Source: Lachnospiraceae bacterium
GTDB lineage: Bacteria > Bacillota > Clostridia > Lachnospirales > Lachnospiraceae
Direction: 5' to 3'
Assembly (NCBI GenBank): GCA_910575075.1
Contig: CAJTCY010000023.1
Span: 1-64,000, forward strand
Length of the DNA: 64,000 nucleotides
The position numbers were made by a program, and so were the translations under genes. Below are positions 1 through 8,892 of the stretch, piece by piece (positions within the stretch are counted from its first letter, which is position 1; each line of letters opens with the position of its first letter). Under the pieces are notes generated by a model. That model saw only the letters and a list, made by a program, of their open reading frames with translations. It was not told where the DNA came from and did not search any database.

Positions 1-62
1 GATTTGAGTTCCTTGAATTCATCTTCTGTAAGGCTGATTATATATTTTCTGGGTCTTGCCAT
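1..62 (-). CDS. IS630-family transposase, N-terminal fragment cut by the window edge
   Basis: Read on the minus strand from the ATG at 62, the first 20 residues begin MARPRKYIISLTEDEF. This matches the helix-turn-helix start typical of IS630-type transposases, which cut and paste DNA at TA dinucleotides. The frame is open to the left edge of the window, so the rest of the element, including any DDE residues, lies outside. A possible promoter, CTGACA-19-TATACT, lies upstream on the minus strand. The family call rests on the N-terminal motif alone. I could not find the inverted repeat that should end the element to the right of this gene. Confidence 0.6.
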   Translation of the reverse strand, partial: MARPRKYIISLTEDEFKELK

Positions 63-502
63 TGGAATCACCGCCGTTTTTTTCTTAAGTATACATCAAA
101 ACGGCTGTTTCTACCAGTATAATTTGGATATATATCAACATGTCAGTACACTAGTATTCGCCTGGTGTTTTAAATCAGATTTTTTTAACACTTATTAATG
201 TTTTAACACGACTTTACAACTTTATAAATGATACCTCTGCTTCTGGACCAATTATTTTAAGGCATTCATTATTGCATTTGATTTTATATGGGTTTCGATA
301 TTTTTTACGAAAATGGCATAAATGGCATCCATTCACTGCCGACCTGGTTCGAGGGCACTGAAAAAGTCCAAATCATATAAGATTGAACAGAATATATTAA
401 AAACAAAACTGCAATTATAATCAAATACTGGTATTTGTTCATTTATTGCATCTGACAACTTTGTTTCAACTTGCTTTAGATGATTAATATGATTACTCTA
501 TA
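63..502. other. Gene-poor stretch to the right of the transposase start
   Basis: AT-rich DNA with no open frame that I can support. It should contain the right end of the IS630-type element, but I cannot place its inverted repeat. Short minus-strand frames here are interrupted by stops and look like decayed DNA. Confidence 0.4.
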
Positions 503-697
503 TTAAATTAATGTTTTTTCTGCCACATAAAATAAATATTCTCTAATGGTTTTCTCACTTTTTGCACTTTTTTTCGCAGATTTCCCATCAATAAATGCAA
601 GAATTCCAACAATCAAACTAATGACACCTACAATATTAAAAATATTTTCTTTTAATAATTCATAATATTGCCTCAATATCGCCCCATTTTTATCCAC
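503..697 (-). CDS. Possible small membrane protein, 64 aa
   Basis: A 64-residue frame with one clear membrane segment (about residues 17-37) followed by a Lys/Ser-rich stretch. It would start at GTG and shows no convincing Shine-Dalgarno sequence. It sits alone in gene-poor DNA beside a mobile element, so it may be a chance frame or the remnant of a larger gene. I do not recognise a family. Confidence 0.3.
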   Translation of the reverse strand: MDKNGAILRQYYELLKENIFNIVGVISLIVGILAFIDGKSAKKSAKSEKTIREYLFYVAEKTLI

Positions 698-1251
698 AAA
701 TTTTAACTCTATTTACACACTCTATTTGCAAAACTATATAGAACAAATCAAAAATTTATGCATATTCTATACTTAATAATCATACCACAGTTTTCCAAAT
801 ACTTCCATGATAATATATTTGTTTTCACGGAATAAGGCAGGAACTCTCCCGAATCCCCGCCCCAATTTATCAATTGCCTCAAAATATATGCAAAATGCAT
901 GTCACCTTGCCATAAGTTTACAGTTCCCCGACAAAGTTATATACAATCTGTACTTCCTGTGTCCTTACCCGTCAATCTTTTCTGGCTTAAACGCCCATAA
1001 AACGCCTCTCTGTCCTTTAGAGGCATAGCCGCAACTTTCTGTGATCAACAATTTTAAAACATTACCATTCTGCGATAAGTTATGATACTTTCCCAAAAAT
1101 CAAAAGTGGCTTAAAGCCTTGTAAAACCGATATTCTTCAAAGTTTTAAGCCATTTTTCTTTCTCTATTTAACATTTGTTTTACAACTGTTAAATAACCAA
1201 TTTCAACGACGCAACGATGCGGAACAGATACTTCACGAGTCTCTGTTCCTC
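698..1251. other. Gene-poor stretch ending in a probable terminator
   Basis: No supported gene. A 73-codon plus-strand frame at 807-1028 has no ribosome-binding site and low-complexity content. The only structure seen is the hairpin at 1102-1156, listed separately. Confidence 0.5.
1102..1156 (-). terminator. Probable terminator of the diguanylate cyclase gene
   Basis: TGGCTTAAA (1107-1115) pairs with TTTAAGCCA (1144-1152). Flanking AAAA and TTTT runs continue the stem. The loop is long (28 nt). On the minus strand the stem is followed by a T-rich tail, about 100 nt after the stop codon of the gene at 1252. Confidence 0.5.
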
Positions 1252-3165
1252 TTATCCGCTATATTCCCCATAAACTCCTTTTGTCCGCCGTTTTACCTCA
1301 TAAAGCGCCTCGTCTGCATGGTTTAAAAGTTCCTCAATGCTTTCCTCTGCATCCTCTGTACAAGCAAAACCACCTGAAGCGCTTACACATCTGGATTCCT
1401 CCAGTGATAAATCTATGCGCCTGTTTCCCAGCACTTCATAAAAACGGTCTAACAGCCTTGTCACCTCTGCTTTGTCACTGCATCCAAAAATCATCATGCA
1501 GAACTCATCTCCGGAACGCCTTGCTGTAAGAAAGTGGTCCAAAGGCATGGACTGCATGACTGAGGCAAAACACTGGAGATATTTATCCCCCGCATCATGG
1601 CCGAACGTGTCATTGATAGATTTAAAAAAGTCCAGGTCAAGCATCACAACAGCACAGACACTTCCAGCAGGCATTTCCATAAGTATTTCCCCTGCAATTT
1701 GTTTAAAATAAGAAAATTTATACAAGCCTGTAAGTGCATCATGCGTATTTTCATACTGCATCTGCTTTTTTTCCAATACATCCGTGCTCACATCTGTAAT
1801 AACTCCAAGGTTCTTCCCCTGAGATTTAGACATATGAATGCGTACATATTTAGCATCATTAATCCTGTAAATATCTGTTTCTCCTTCTATGGGAACGGCC
1901 GTTATCTCCTGCATATACTGATCAAACTTCCCAAAGTCATGATAAAGCGCTTCCGCCTTCTGATCTGAAATATCCAGCAGATTTCTTAAACCAGAAGTAG
2001 CAAACACATGATTCACTTCCGGCTCATATTCATAAGCTGCCAGCGAAACACCGCTGATCTCAATAATAGCAGAAATCCGGTCAGAAATGTTTACAATGCT
2101 CTTTACCATGGCGTTGATTCCCTTGCTTAAAGCTTCAAATTCCCGATTTCCTCCCACAGTTACCTTAATATCCAAATTCCCATTCGTTATAGAAGAAAGG
2201 TTTTCCATAATCCGATGAATTCCATTAACCACTTTCCGCTTCACCAGATAATTGAGCAGCAAAATTACAATCGCTTCCACAAACAGCAGATAAATGAGTG
2301 TACTAAATACCTGCTCCTTAAGTCTTTCCAGTAAAATACTCTGCGGAAGCGCCGCACAGATCAGGATATCTCCATATTTCCTGGCAAAGACATACATACT
2401 CTTTCCATCGTCTCCATTTTTATACGCACCTTTGGTACATTCCACAAGCTGATCCAACTGACAGTATTCTGCCGTAAACTCTCGTATTCCCGCTGAATGG
2501 CCTAATACCTCTCCTGTGCTGCTGTCCACTGCAAAAAACTCCTCTCCCACATCGGTAGGAAACTTAGAAAAAATATATTCGTACGTATTCCTGGACTGGG
2601 CTTCCATCTGCCTTGTAGGTTCAAATCCCACTTGGACAATGCCTTTTCTGCTCTTCCTGGCTACGCCTACATACTGCATGATCTTATTCTCAGCAGCATT
2701 CGGCTGCGACTCCTGAATCAGATACGCATCCTCATCCTCACTTTCCAAAATTGCGAGAAATGCCCGTGTCTGCGGATGATCATTCATATCAATGCCCACA
2801 TATTGAGGGACGGACGCAGACACAATGATCCCATTTTCATCTATCATATGAAGTTCATCCACATTCAGAAGATTTGCCAGATACTGCATTTCTTTCACAT
2901 TCATAGCTACTTCCTTCTGGCGGTCCAGCACATAAGCAGCCGCCCTGGCGCGCGTAAGATAATCTTCGTCCAGATTTTTCTTCATGATGGACAGTTCCAT
3001 CTGATTATTTTCCAATGTATGTATCATCTGTTCCGACTTGGTATAAAATGTCATATACTGCTGAGATTCCAGTGAGTGCATGGTAAGCAGACAATTAATT
3101 ACAAAAATCATAAAAACAGCAGCCGTCATTATAACAAAAACATAACGAATAAAGATTTTTTGCAT
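1252..3165 (-). CDS. Membrane-bound sensory diguanylate cyclase (GGDEF)
   Basis: A 637-residue protein that would make cyclic di-GMP from two GTP at the inner face of the membrane. A first membrane segment lies at about residues 8-29, and an extracytoplasmic sensor region (Cache/PAS-like) at 30-285. A second membrane segment at about 287-308 leads into a HAMP-like helix pair (308-358), a PAS-like region (365-465) and a GGDEF domain (470-635). The metal/substrate loop reads DLDFFKSINDTFGHDAGD. The signature is SGDEF (551-555) instead of GGDEF, a variant of the first position that some active cyclases tolerate. The signal is unknown. The start has a GGAGGAA ribosome-binding site. Confidence 0.9.
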   Translation of the reverse strand: MQKIFIRYVFVIMTAAVFMIFVINCLLTMHSLESQQYMTFYTKSEQMIHTLENNQMELSIMKKNLDEDYLTRARAAAYVLDRQKEVAMNVKEMQYLANLLNVDELHMIDENGIIVSASVPQYVGIDMNDHPQTRAFLAILESEDEDAYLIQESQPNAAENKIMQYVGVARKSRKGIVQVGFEPTRQMEAQSRNTYEYIFSKFPTDVGEEFFAVDSSTGEVLGHSAGIREFTAEYCQLDQLVECTKGAYKNGDDGKSMYVFARKYGDILICAALPQSILLERLKEQVFSTLIYLLFVEAIVILLLNYLVKRKVVNGIHRIMENLSSITNGNLDIKVTVGGNREFEALSKGINAMVKSIVNISDRISAIIEISGVSLAAYEYEPEVNHVFATSGLRNLLDISDQKAEALYHDFGKFDQYMQEITAVPIEGETDIYRINDAKYVRIHMSKSQGKNLGVITDVSTDVLEKKQMQYENTHDALTGLYKFSYFKQIAGEILMEMPAGSVCAVVMLDLDFFKSINDTFGHDAGDKYLQCFASVMQSMPLDHFLTARRSGDEFCMMIFGCSDKAEVTRLLDRFYEVLGNRRIDLSLEESRCVSASGGFACTEDAEESIEELLNHADEALYEVKRRTKGVYGEYSG

Positions 3166-3275
3166 GGAATTCTTCCTCCAGATTATTCACAAATTACCTT
3201 TTTTAATTATATCATTTTTTAATGAGCGCCCACTGTTCGTTTTTACACAAAAAAGTGTCAATTCTGCAATCAGGT

Positions 3276-4106
3276 TTAAAATTTTGCAAACAGCGTAATG
3301 TAAAAAATCCCCTCCTGGCAAAAACAGTCAAAATCACCTTTTATTTTATCAGAAAATGTCTGTACGCTCTGCATGCCAAGACCATGTCCCTCGCCCTTCT
3401 GGCTTTTGGGGAGCCCCGTTACAACATCAAGAGAAAGCTCTCTATCATATTCATTCTTCATCTGGATTAACAGCCGTTCCATACTGCAATGAATTTTGAC
3501 ATCAATATATCTTCTCTCCTTTTTCAATTCCTTCACACAAATCATGGCGTTCTCAAACAAATTCGCAATGACTGCCGTGAACTCATATTCATTCACCGGG
3601 ATTTCTTTGGGAACGGAAAGATCCAGACGCAGATCAATATCTAAGTTCTCTGCTTTTTCCGCCATTTTGGTTATGATTGCGTTGACAATCAGGTTATTGC
3701 AGTACCTTACCACCTTATTTTCCTCTGTCACATCATTAATATGGGCAATAATTTTCTTAGCTTCCTCGTACTCTCCCTGCTCCAGCAGAAGGCTTATCAT
3801 ACTGGAATAATGCCTTATGTCATGACGAAGGACCTTCAGGTTTTTTTCTGCCTGCCCCACTAAATAATATTGGCTTTCCAGCCCTTTAATATACGACTCA
3901 AAAATCATATTTTTCCAATAAATATCTTTCCGTTTGGATTCACTTTCTATGTAGCGCAGCACCGCCGTATATGATACAAACATGGTTGCCATAAAACAAA
4001 CAATGCCTGGAATATTTTCCGGTATTTCATAGAGCGTATTGGGAAAAAAGCAATGGCCGAAAAACTGCAGTAAAAAAAGACCGGTACCAGACACAGCGCC
4101 CACCAC
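3276..4106 (-). CDS. GHKL sensor kinase, C-terminal catalytic part (separated by frameshift)
   Basis: This frame carries the end of the membrane region and the kinase core of an agr/VirS-type (HPK10) histidine kinase. The phosphoacceptor region reads LRHDIRHYSS. The N-box is seen as NLFENAMIC and the G-box as GHGLGMQS. Its own first residues are out of frame with the sensor part at 3947-4564. From FFPNTLYEIPENIPG onward the frame is a natural continuation of that upstream protein, giving one protein of about 430 residues. The shift falls at a run of six A (4044-4049) or seven A (4072-4078). It could be a real mutation, a phase-variable tract or a base-calling error. The partner regulator is the LytTR protein at 4574-5308. 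Confidence 0.75.
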   Translation of the reverse strand: MVGAVSGTGLFLLQFFGHCFFPNTLYEIPENIPGIVCFMATMFVSYTAVLRYIESESKRKDIYWKNMIFESYIKGLESQYYLVGQAEKNLKVLRHDIRHYSSMISLLLEQGEYEEAKKIIAHINDVTEENKVVRYCNNLIVNAIITKMAEKAENLDIDLRLDLSVPKEIPVNEYEFTAVIANLFENAMICVKELKKERRYIDVKIHCSMERLLIQMKNEYDRELSLDVVTGLPKSQKGEGHGLGMQSVQTFSDKIKGDFDCFCQEGIFYITLFAKF

Positions 4107-4564
4107 CCCTGCGTATATTCTGTCTCATACTGTTTAATCCACAGTTCTCCGATCACCTTATACACAATATATAAAACAGCCAAATGTACCACAAAACTTC
4201 CTGTCAGCGCAATAAACCGACTTCCTGTATAAATATACAAAATGCAGGAGGCAACGCTTCCCACAATTACATAATTCGAGGCGCTTAGCCCCATAAACAG
4301 CACCTTACGGTTTCTTTTACTGGAAATAAAAATCCCTGTAGACTGTGTTATAATAATCTGAGTTATGGTTACAGCAGCATAGCACAAGTCACTGCCTGGA
4401 AAAATATTTAATTTCAGGCAATCTAAAATGTTCAATAACATAAAAGAAGTAAAGCAAACTCCGGCTGTGGCTTTCCTGGAATAACGATGGGTGATAAACA
4501 GATACATAAACAGCATTAAAAACGCATGGCTGAGCATGTATGATATATTGCTAAAATAATCCAT
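3947..4564 (-). CDS. GHKL sensor kinase, N-terminal membrane part (separated by frameshift)
   Basis: The first about 190 residues form five or six membrane segments typical of the sensor part of peptide-sensing GHKL kinases. After the segment ending SAIAFFP the frame leaves the family-like sequence and runs into an unrelated tail (IRSMKYRK onward) before stopping. Adding one T to the T6 run on the coding strand would join it to the catalytic frame ending at 3276. It starts 9 nt after the LytTR regulator, so the two form one operon. As written, the protein lacks any kinase domain. Confidence 0.7.
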   Translation of the reverse strand: MDYFSNISYMLSHAFLMLFMYLFITHRYSRKATAGVCFTSFMLLNILDCLKLNIFPGSDLCYAAVTITQIIITQSTGIFISSKRNRKVLFMGLSASNYVIVGSVASCILYIYTGSRFIALTGSFVVHLAVLYIVYKVIGELWIKQYETEYTQGWWALCLVPVFFYCSFSAIAFFPIRSMKYRKIFQALFVLWQPCLYHIRRCCAT

Positions 4565-4573
4565 CTCTTCTCC

Positions 4574-5308
4574 CTACCTGTACTGTTCTGTCACAAACAA
4601 AAGATATTCTCTCTTCACATTTGCTGCATTTTTCCTGCTTATCGGAATACTCACGCCGCTGTCCATAATCACGCTGCTTCCATCCAGCCTTCTGACGCAT
4701 CCCATATTAATCATAAATGATTTATGCACCTGCATAAACGCTCTGTCTTCTGCCAAAGTCCTAATCTCTTCCTCAAAGGCTTTTCTCATAAAAATACTTT
4801 TCACCTGTCTTCCATCTGTCAGGTGTACCTCCAGCATTCTGGAAGAATTCTCAATATACTCTATCTTTGAATGCGAAACAGGTACCAGCCCGTCTTTCGT
4901 TTTGACCAGATACACAGGACTTTCCTTTACTTCTGTACAGGAAAAAGCATATGTCAGAGCCTCAAAAAATTTATTTTTGTCAACTGGTTTCAGCAGATAC
5001 CTTACCGCATGCACCTCATAGGCCTCCAGAGCATAATCGTCTGATGAAGTTATGTAAATAATTACACTTTTTCCCTGAACTTTCCTGATCTGGCCGCCAA
5101 GGTCAATGCCTGTGGTATCTGACATAAGAATGTCCAATATATAGATATCTGCAAACTCCTTCTGCTGAACTTTTTTCATTAAGCCGCCGGGCGCTGAAAA
5201 TTTCTCCACTTCAAACTCTGTTCCTTTATGTAATTCTTTGTATTCCTCAAGAAGTGCCGCTATATTTTTCACATCTTTCATGTTGTCATCACAGATCGCT
5301 ATTCTCAT
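4574..5308 (-). CDS. LytTR-family response regulator
   Basis: A receiver domain (from MRIAICDD, phosphoacceptor Asp in YILDILMSD, conserved Thr/Ser in YITSS, Lys in LLKPVD) is followed by a LytTR DNA-binding domain (about residues 135-240). An open frame extends to 5350. The ATG at 5308 is preferred because AAAGGA stands 8 nt upstream and it begins the receiver fold directly. Paired with the adjacent GHKL kinase, it would form an agr/VirR-like two-component system. No signal-peptide gene is visible nearby, so the stimulus is unknown. Confidence 0.9.
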   Translation of the reverse strand: MRIAICDDNMKDVKNIAALLEEYKELHKGTEFEVEKFSAPGGLMKKVQQKEFADIYILDILMSDTTGIDLGGQIRKVQGKSVIIYITSSDDYALEAYEVHAVRYLLKPVDKNKFFEALTYAFSCTEVKESPVYLVKTKDGLVPVSHSKIEYIENSSRMLEVHLTDGRQVKSIFMRKAFEEEIRTLAEDRAFMQVHKSFMINMGCVRRLDGSSVIMDSGVSIPISRKNAANVKREYLLFVTEQYR

Positions 5309-5362
5309 TGGTCTTTTCCTTTGCATTTTATTATATTTGAGTTTCCGCAAATTGCAGTTTTA

Positions 5363-5495
5363 TATTACCAAAAGGTTCACATCATTTTATGATGTGAATA
5401 CTTTGCACAGAAAAGTGTTATGGAAAGCTGGCTTTCCAAACGCTTTTTGTGCAAGTTGTCTCTGTTGCCTTTGGCAACAAGACCTTTTGGTAATA
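5363..5495. repeat. Composite palindromic element with three internal hairpins
   Basis: Perfect 14-bp outer arms (TATTACCAAAAGGT and its complement) enclose three hairpins. The first is TTCACATCAT/ATGATGTGAA (5376-5398). The second is a long stem built around TGGAAAGC/GCTTTCCA (5421-5438), with further pairing of TTGCACA and TGTGCAA. The third is GTTGCC/GGCAAC (5464-5477). No open frame is present. The second hairpin resembles the one at 10761-10790. It may be a small non-autonomous mobile element or a structured RNA. Confidence 0.55.
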
Positions 5496-5595
5496 AAATT
5501 ATTGATAAAATAAAAATATGGACTCAAGTTTATTATGTTCTTGCAGTGCTCTTGTCCACGCCAAATTATATCATACTCTTAGGAAAAATTCCAGC

Positions 5596-5629
5596 TTGCC
5601 ATTTTTCAGTGATTATTGTATATTATACA
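5596..5629 (+). promoter_or_regulatory. argG promoter with overlapping palindrome
   Basis: TTGCCA and TATATT are separated by 17 nt. A perfect palindrome TGTATA-T-TATACA (5617-5629) overlaps the -10 box. An arginine repressor (ArgR) site is plausible for argG, but the match to a known ARG box is only general. Confidence 0.5.
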
Positions 5630-5703
5630 TCAGGGAACAAGCATACGATACTCTGTCTCTGAGCAGACAGAACATCAATTTTCAATAAACGGAGGAAAAA
5701 GTA

Positions 5704-6927
5704 ATGAAAGAAAAAGTAATTTTAGCTTATTCCGGCGGTCTGGATACTACAGCCATTATTCCATGGCTTAAGGAAAATTATGATTACGAAGTAATCTGCT
5801 GCTGTATTGACTGCGGTCAGGAAGAAGAACTGGATGGACTGGAGGAACGTGCAAAGTTATCTGGGGCATCCAAACTCTACATTGAAGATATCACTGATGA
5901 ATTTGCTGAAGAATATATTCTTCCCTGCGTACAGGCAGGCGCAGTATATGAAAACAAATACCTTCTGGGCACTTCCATGGCGCGTCCGGGAATTGCAAAA
6001 CGTCTGGTAGAAATCGCAAGAAAAGAAGGCGCTTCTGCCATCTGCCATGGCGCAACCGGCAAAGGCAACGACCAGATCCGTTTTGAGCTGGGCATCAAGG
6101 CTCTGGCTCCGGACCTGAAAATTATCGCAGCGTGGAGAAGCGATAAATGGAACATGCAGTCCCGTGAAGAAGAAATTGAATATTGCAAATCTCATGGCAT
6201 TGACCTTCCCTTCTCTGCCGACAGCAGCTACAGCCGCGACCGAAACCTGTGGCATATCAGCCATGAAGGGCTGGAATTGGAAGATCCGGCATGTGAGCCA
6301 AATTATGATCATCTTCTGGTATTGGGAGTATCTCCTGAAAAAGCTCCTGATCAAGGAGAATATGTGACAATGACCTTCGAGTCCGGCATCCCTAAAACTG
6401 TAAACGGCAAAGAAATGAAGCCTGCCGACATCATCCGTGAGCTGAACCATCTGGGCGGAAAACATGGCATCGGAATCATTGATATTGTGGAAAACCGTGT
6501 GGTAGGCATGAAATCCCGCGGTGTCTATGAAACTCCGGGAGGAACTATTTTGATGGAGGCTCAGCAGCAGTTGGAAGAACTGGTGCTTGACCGCGCTACT
6601 ATGGAAATAAAGAAAGATCTGGGCAACCGGATGGCACAGATTGTATACGAAGGAAAATGGTTTACCCCCTTGCGTGAAGCTGTCCAGGCATTTGTGACTT
6701 CTACGCAGAAATACGTCACAGGAGAAGTAAAATTCAAGCTGTATAAAGGAAATATCATCAAAGCTGGAACTACTTCTCCCTACTCTCTCTACAGTGAATC
6801 CCTGGCAAGCTTTACCACTGGCGATCTGTACGACCATCATGATGCAGAAGGCTTTATCACTTTGTTTGGCCTTCCTTTAAAAGTACGTGCTATGAAGATG
6901 GCTGAAATAGAAAAAAATAATAAATAA
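5704..6927 (+). CDS. argG: Argininosuccinate synthase
   Basis: Joins citrulline and aspartate using ATP to form argininosuccinate, the penultimate step of arginine synthesis. The 407-residue length is normal for the family. The ATP-pyrophosphatase P-loop is seen at the N-terminus (LAYSGGLDTT). The region ATGKGNDQIRFE and the substrate-binding stretch SADSSYSRDRNLWHIS are intact. The ribosome-binding site is CGGAGGAA. argH does not follow; a terminator closes the gene, so it is transcribed alone. The long antisense frames under it are shadows. Confidence 0.97.
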   Translation: MKEKVILAYSGGLDTTAIIPWLKENYDYEVICCCIDCGQEEELDGLEERAKLSGASKLYIEDITDEFAEEYILPCVQAGAVYENKYLLGTSMARPGIAKRLVEIARKEGASAICHGATGKGNDQIRFELGIKALAPDLKIIAAWRSDKWNMQSREEEIEYCKSHGIDLPFSADSSYSRDRNLWHISHEGLELEDPACEPNYDHLLVLGVSPEKAPDQGEYVTMTFESGIPKTVNGKEMKPADIIRELNHLGGKHGIGIIDIVENRVVGMKSRGVYETPGGTILMEAQQQLEELVLDRATMEIKKDLGNRMAQIVYEGKWFTPLREAVQAFVTSTQKYVTGEVKFKLYKGNIIKAGTTSPYSLYSESLASFTTGDLYDHHDAEGFITLFGLPLKVRAMKMAEIEKNNK

Positions 6928-6932
6928 GAAGG

Positions 6933-6970
6933 AAAAAGCAGGCTGGTCATAATCGATCAGCCTGCTTTTT
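6933..6970. terminator. Bidirectional terminator after argG
   Basis: AAAAAGCAGGCTG (6933-6945) pairs with CAGCCTGCTTTTT (6958-6970). With A and T runs on both sides it can serve both argG and the convergent lipoprotein gene ending at 6981. Confidence 0.9.
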
Positions 6971-6980
6971 CAGAATTCTG

Positions 6981-7895
6981 CTATTGATCCTGTGAATAAA
7001 AATGCTTCACCCCTTTTGTGGCATCTTCTGCATATACCATCTTACAGCTCTTTAGATCCCCTGCCTCATTATACAAAAACGCAATGGCAAGATGAGGCTC
7101 GCCTGGCACTTCAAAATTATTTGCAGTCAGCTCTTCATCAGAAATTGTAACATATTTTCCCTTTTTCAGCCTGTATTTACCAGTTACAACTGTACCGTCT
7201 TCCAGCGTATCTTTAATCTTATATTTCCCATAAAACAGTCCGTTTTTTACCTTAAATTTCTGATCCGTATCCACCGTATCGCCCAATGCAATCAATTGAT
7301 GCCCTTTTCCATTAGGAACATCCTGGCTCCACTGTCCATCGTACACTTCTTTGTAAAGACTTCCATCCTGGGTATGGCTGCTGACATAATACCAGATTCC
7401 GCTGCCTTCCCGTTTTCCTTCCATATAATCACCATAATACCACTGCCTGCAGTCACAGTTATCAAAAACATAGATGCCTATTCCTTTTCCGGTGGCTCCG
7501 CCATCCGGAAGATATACATAGTTTCCTGTCTCCTCTGCCATTTTTGCAAGTTCCTTGCCTTCCCGGCTCATCTGAAGTTCATCCAGGGCTTTGGCGTCAT
7601 CCTTCTCTATTGCCTCCATGGCGGCGGCCATGGTCTCATTATATTGTCTCATCTTAGCGGCTTCCTGATTGATTTTTTCTGCTGCTTCCTGTAATTCTTT
7701 ATCTTTTGGAGTCTGTTCCAGCGCCTGATTCATAGCTTTCTGCGCTTCAAAATAGCTGTTTCCCTCTGTATAGTATTCTGCCTGCTGCTGATATTGATCT
7801 GCTGCTTCTCTCTGCTCTTCTTTGGTACAGCCGGTAAGGAACATCATTGCAAATACTGCAAGGATACCTGCGGCAATTCTGCTCGGTTTCTCCAT
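6981..7895 (-). CDS. Lipoprotein with helical region and MORN-like repeats
   Basis: A 304-residue exported protein. A signal peptide ends in the lipobox LTGC, so it should be anchored to the outer face of the membrane. Residues about 30-130 are helical and TPR-like (a QYQQQAEYYTEGNSYFEAQKA type pattern). Residues about 140-240 hold several MORN-like units (YYGDYMEGKREGSGIWY, YDGQWSQDVPNGKG, NGLFYGKYK). The ATG at 7895 is chosen over the upstream one because GGAGG lies 7 nt before it. The function is not known; MORN units usually mediate binding. Confidence 0.7.
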   Translation of the reverse strand: MEKPSRIAAGILAVFAMMFLTGCTKEEQREAADQYQQQAEYYTEGNSYFEAQKAMNQALEQTPKDKELQEAAEKINQEAAKMRQYNETMAAAMEAIEKDDAKALDELQMSREGKELAKMAEETGNYVYLPDGGATGKGIGIYVFDNCDCRQWYYGDYMEGKREGSGIWYYVSSHTQDGSLYKEVYDGQWSQDVPNGKGHQLIALGDTVDTDQKFKVKNGLFYGKYKIKDTLEDGTVVTGKYRLKKGKYVTISDEELTANNFEVPGEPHLAIAFLYNEAGDLKSCKMVYAEDATKGVKHFYSQDQ

Positions 7896-8018
7896 GCTTC
7901 TGCCTCCAATCATTACCTCTGTTCCGAATATTCAGTTACATTTATCAATCATTTATCAATCATTTACAGCCAAAAATGCCGTTTTACCCTGGACGGTTAT
8001 CCCTCCCACCTATGTCTT

Positions 8019-8870
8019 TTACTTTCTCAATTCGGCAATAATCTCATTCTTCAATTCCAGCCCCATATCCTTCATACGCCTGCTTGCAGAAGGTGAGGCC
8101 ATTACGCTTGCCAAAAGCTTTGATGCCACCTCATACTTCTTAAAATGAAATGCCATGTAAGCCAATAGATAATCTACCGTACTCTGTTCCATTCCGCACA
8201 TTGGGAACATCTCTTTGGATACTGCTTTTAAAAATCCTTCATACGCCTGCTGATAGAAGACTTCTTCTTCCTTCCGGCACTCTTCCTTCGCCGCCTTTTC
8301 TTCCGGCTTGCCCTCCGGCATAGTCTCTGCTTTTCCCCGCAGCAGCCATGCAATCTTTAAACAGGTATATGCTTTCTCACTATCTTTACCTTTTTTCACC
8401 ACCGTATTCATCAATGACAATTTATAACGGTCAATGGCTTCATCATATGTATAAGAAGACTTCTGCTGTTCATTTTTCCCTTGAAAATTACTGGCAATCT
8501 GCTCTCTTATCAGCTTTTCCTGGGCCGGCATAATCTGGTCAAAATAACGGTTCATCGCCGTATAACCGCAATGCGGACAAGATGTTATATCATATTTCAA
8601 AGTATCAATATACTGAAATCTGGGTCTTAAATCCTTATCCGGTTCTAACCTCTTCACTCTTCCGTTTTTAACCACTTTGGTCTTAAATGCCTGATCACAT
8701 ACCTTACAGCGCACGCTTTTCTCCAAAAGAAATTCTTCCTCTGAGGGAGCCTTTTCTTCTGCTGCTTTTCCTTCTTCTTTTTTGCCTTCTCCTTTGTGGT
8801 CATCATCAAACAGGTTCACGGATTCTGTGGATTTCAAACCGAATTTTTCTAATCCTGAAAATATATTCAT
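8019..8870 (-). CDS. DUF2225 family zinc-ribbon protein
   Basis: A 283-residue cytoplasmic protein. A charged linker (residues about 20-48) precedes a zinc-ribbon-like core with Cys pairs CKVCDQAF and CPHCGYTA, which matches the DUF2225 pattern. The C-terminal half is helical and TPR-like. DUF2225 proteins are common in Clostridia and have no established role. The start has a GGAGGAA site. It lies 22 nt downstream of glnS on the same strand and may be co-transcribed with it. Confidence 0.8.
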   Translation of the reverse strand: MNIFSGLEKFGLKSTESVNLFDDDHKGEGKKEEGKAAEEKAPSEEEFLLEKSVRCKVCDQAFKTKVVKNGRVKRLEPDKDLRPRFQYIDTLKYDITSCPHCGYTAMNRYFDQIMPAQEKLIREQIASNFQGKNEQQKSSYTYDEAIDRYKLSLMNTVVKKGKDSEKAYTCLKIAWLLRGKAETMPEGKPEEKAAKEECRKEEEVFYQQAYEGFLKAVSKEMFPMCGMEQSTVDYLLAYMAFHFKKYEVASKLLASVMASPSASRRMKDMGLELKNEIIAELRK

Positions 8871-8892
8871 GGCACTATTCCTCCTCTTGGTG

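Larger units (their letters stand above)
5309..5703. other. Divergent intergenic region between the LytTR gene and argG
   Basis: Holds the composite palindrome at 5363-5495 and the argG promoter at about 5596-5624, both listed separately. No coding frame here is supported. Confidence 0.7.

Noticed and set aside
807-1028. A 73-codon plus-strand frame.
   Set aside because: No ribosome-binding site, no recognisable motif, and it is isolated in gene-poor DNA beside a mobile element.
2615-2640. A tRNA T-loop-like string (GGTTCAAATCCCAC).
   Set aside because: It lies inside the diguanylate cyclase coding sequence, and no acceptor or anticodon stem can be drawn around it.
5857-6840. A 327-codon open frame antisense to argG.
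   Set aside because: It has no ribosome-binding site, its codon pattern mirrors argG, and argG is unmistakable.
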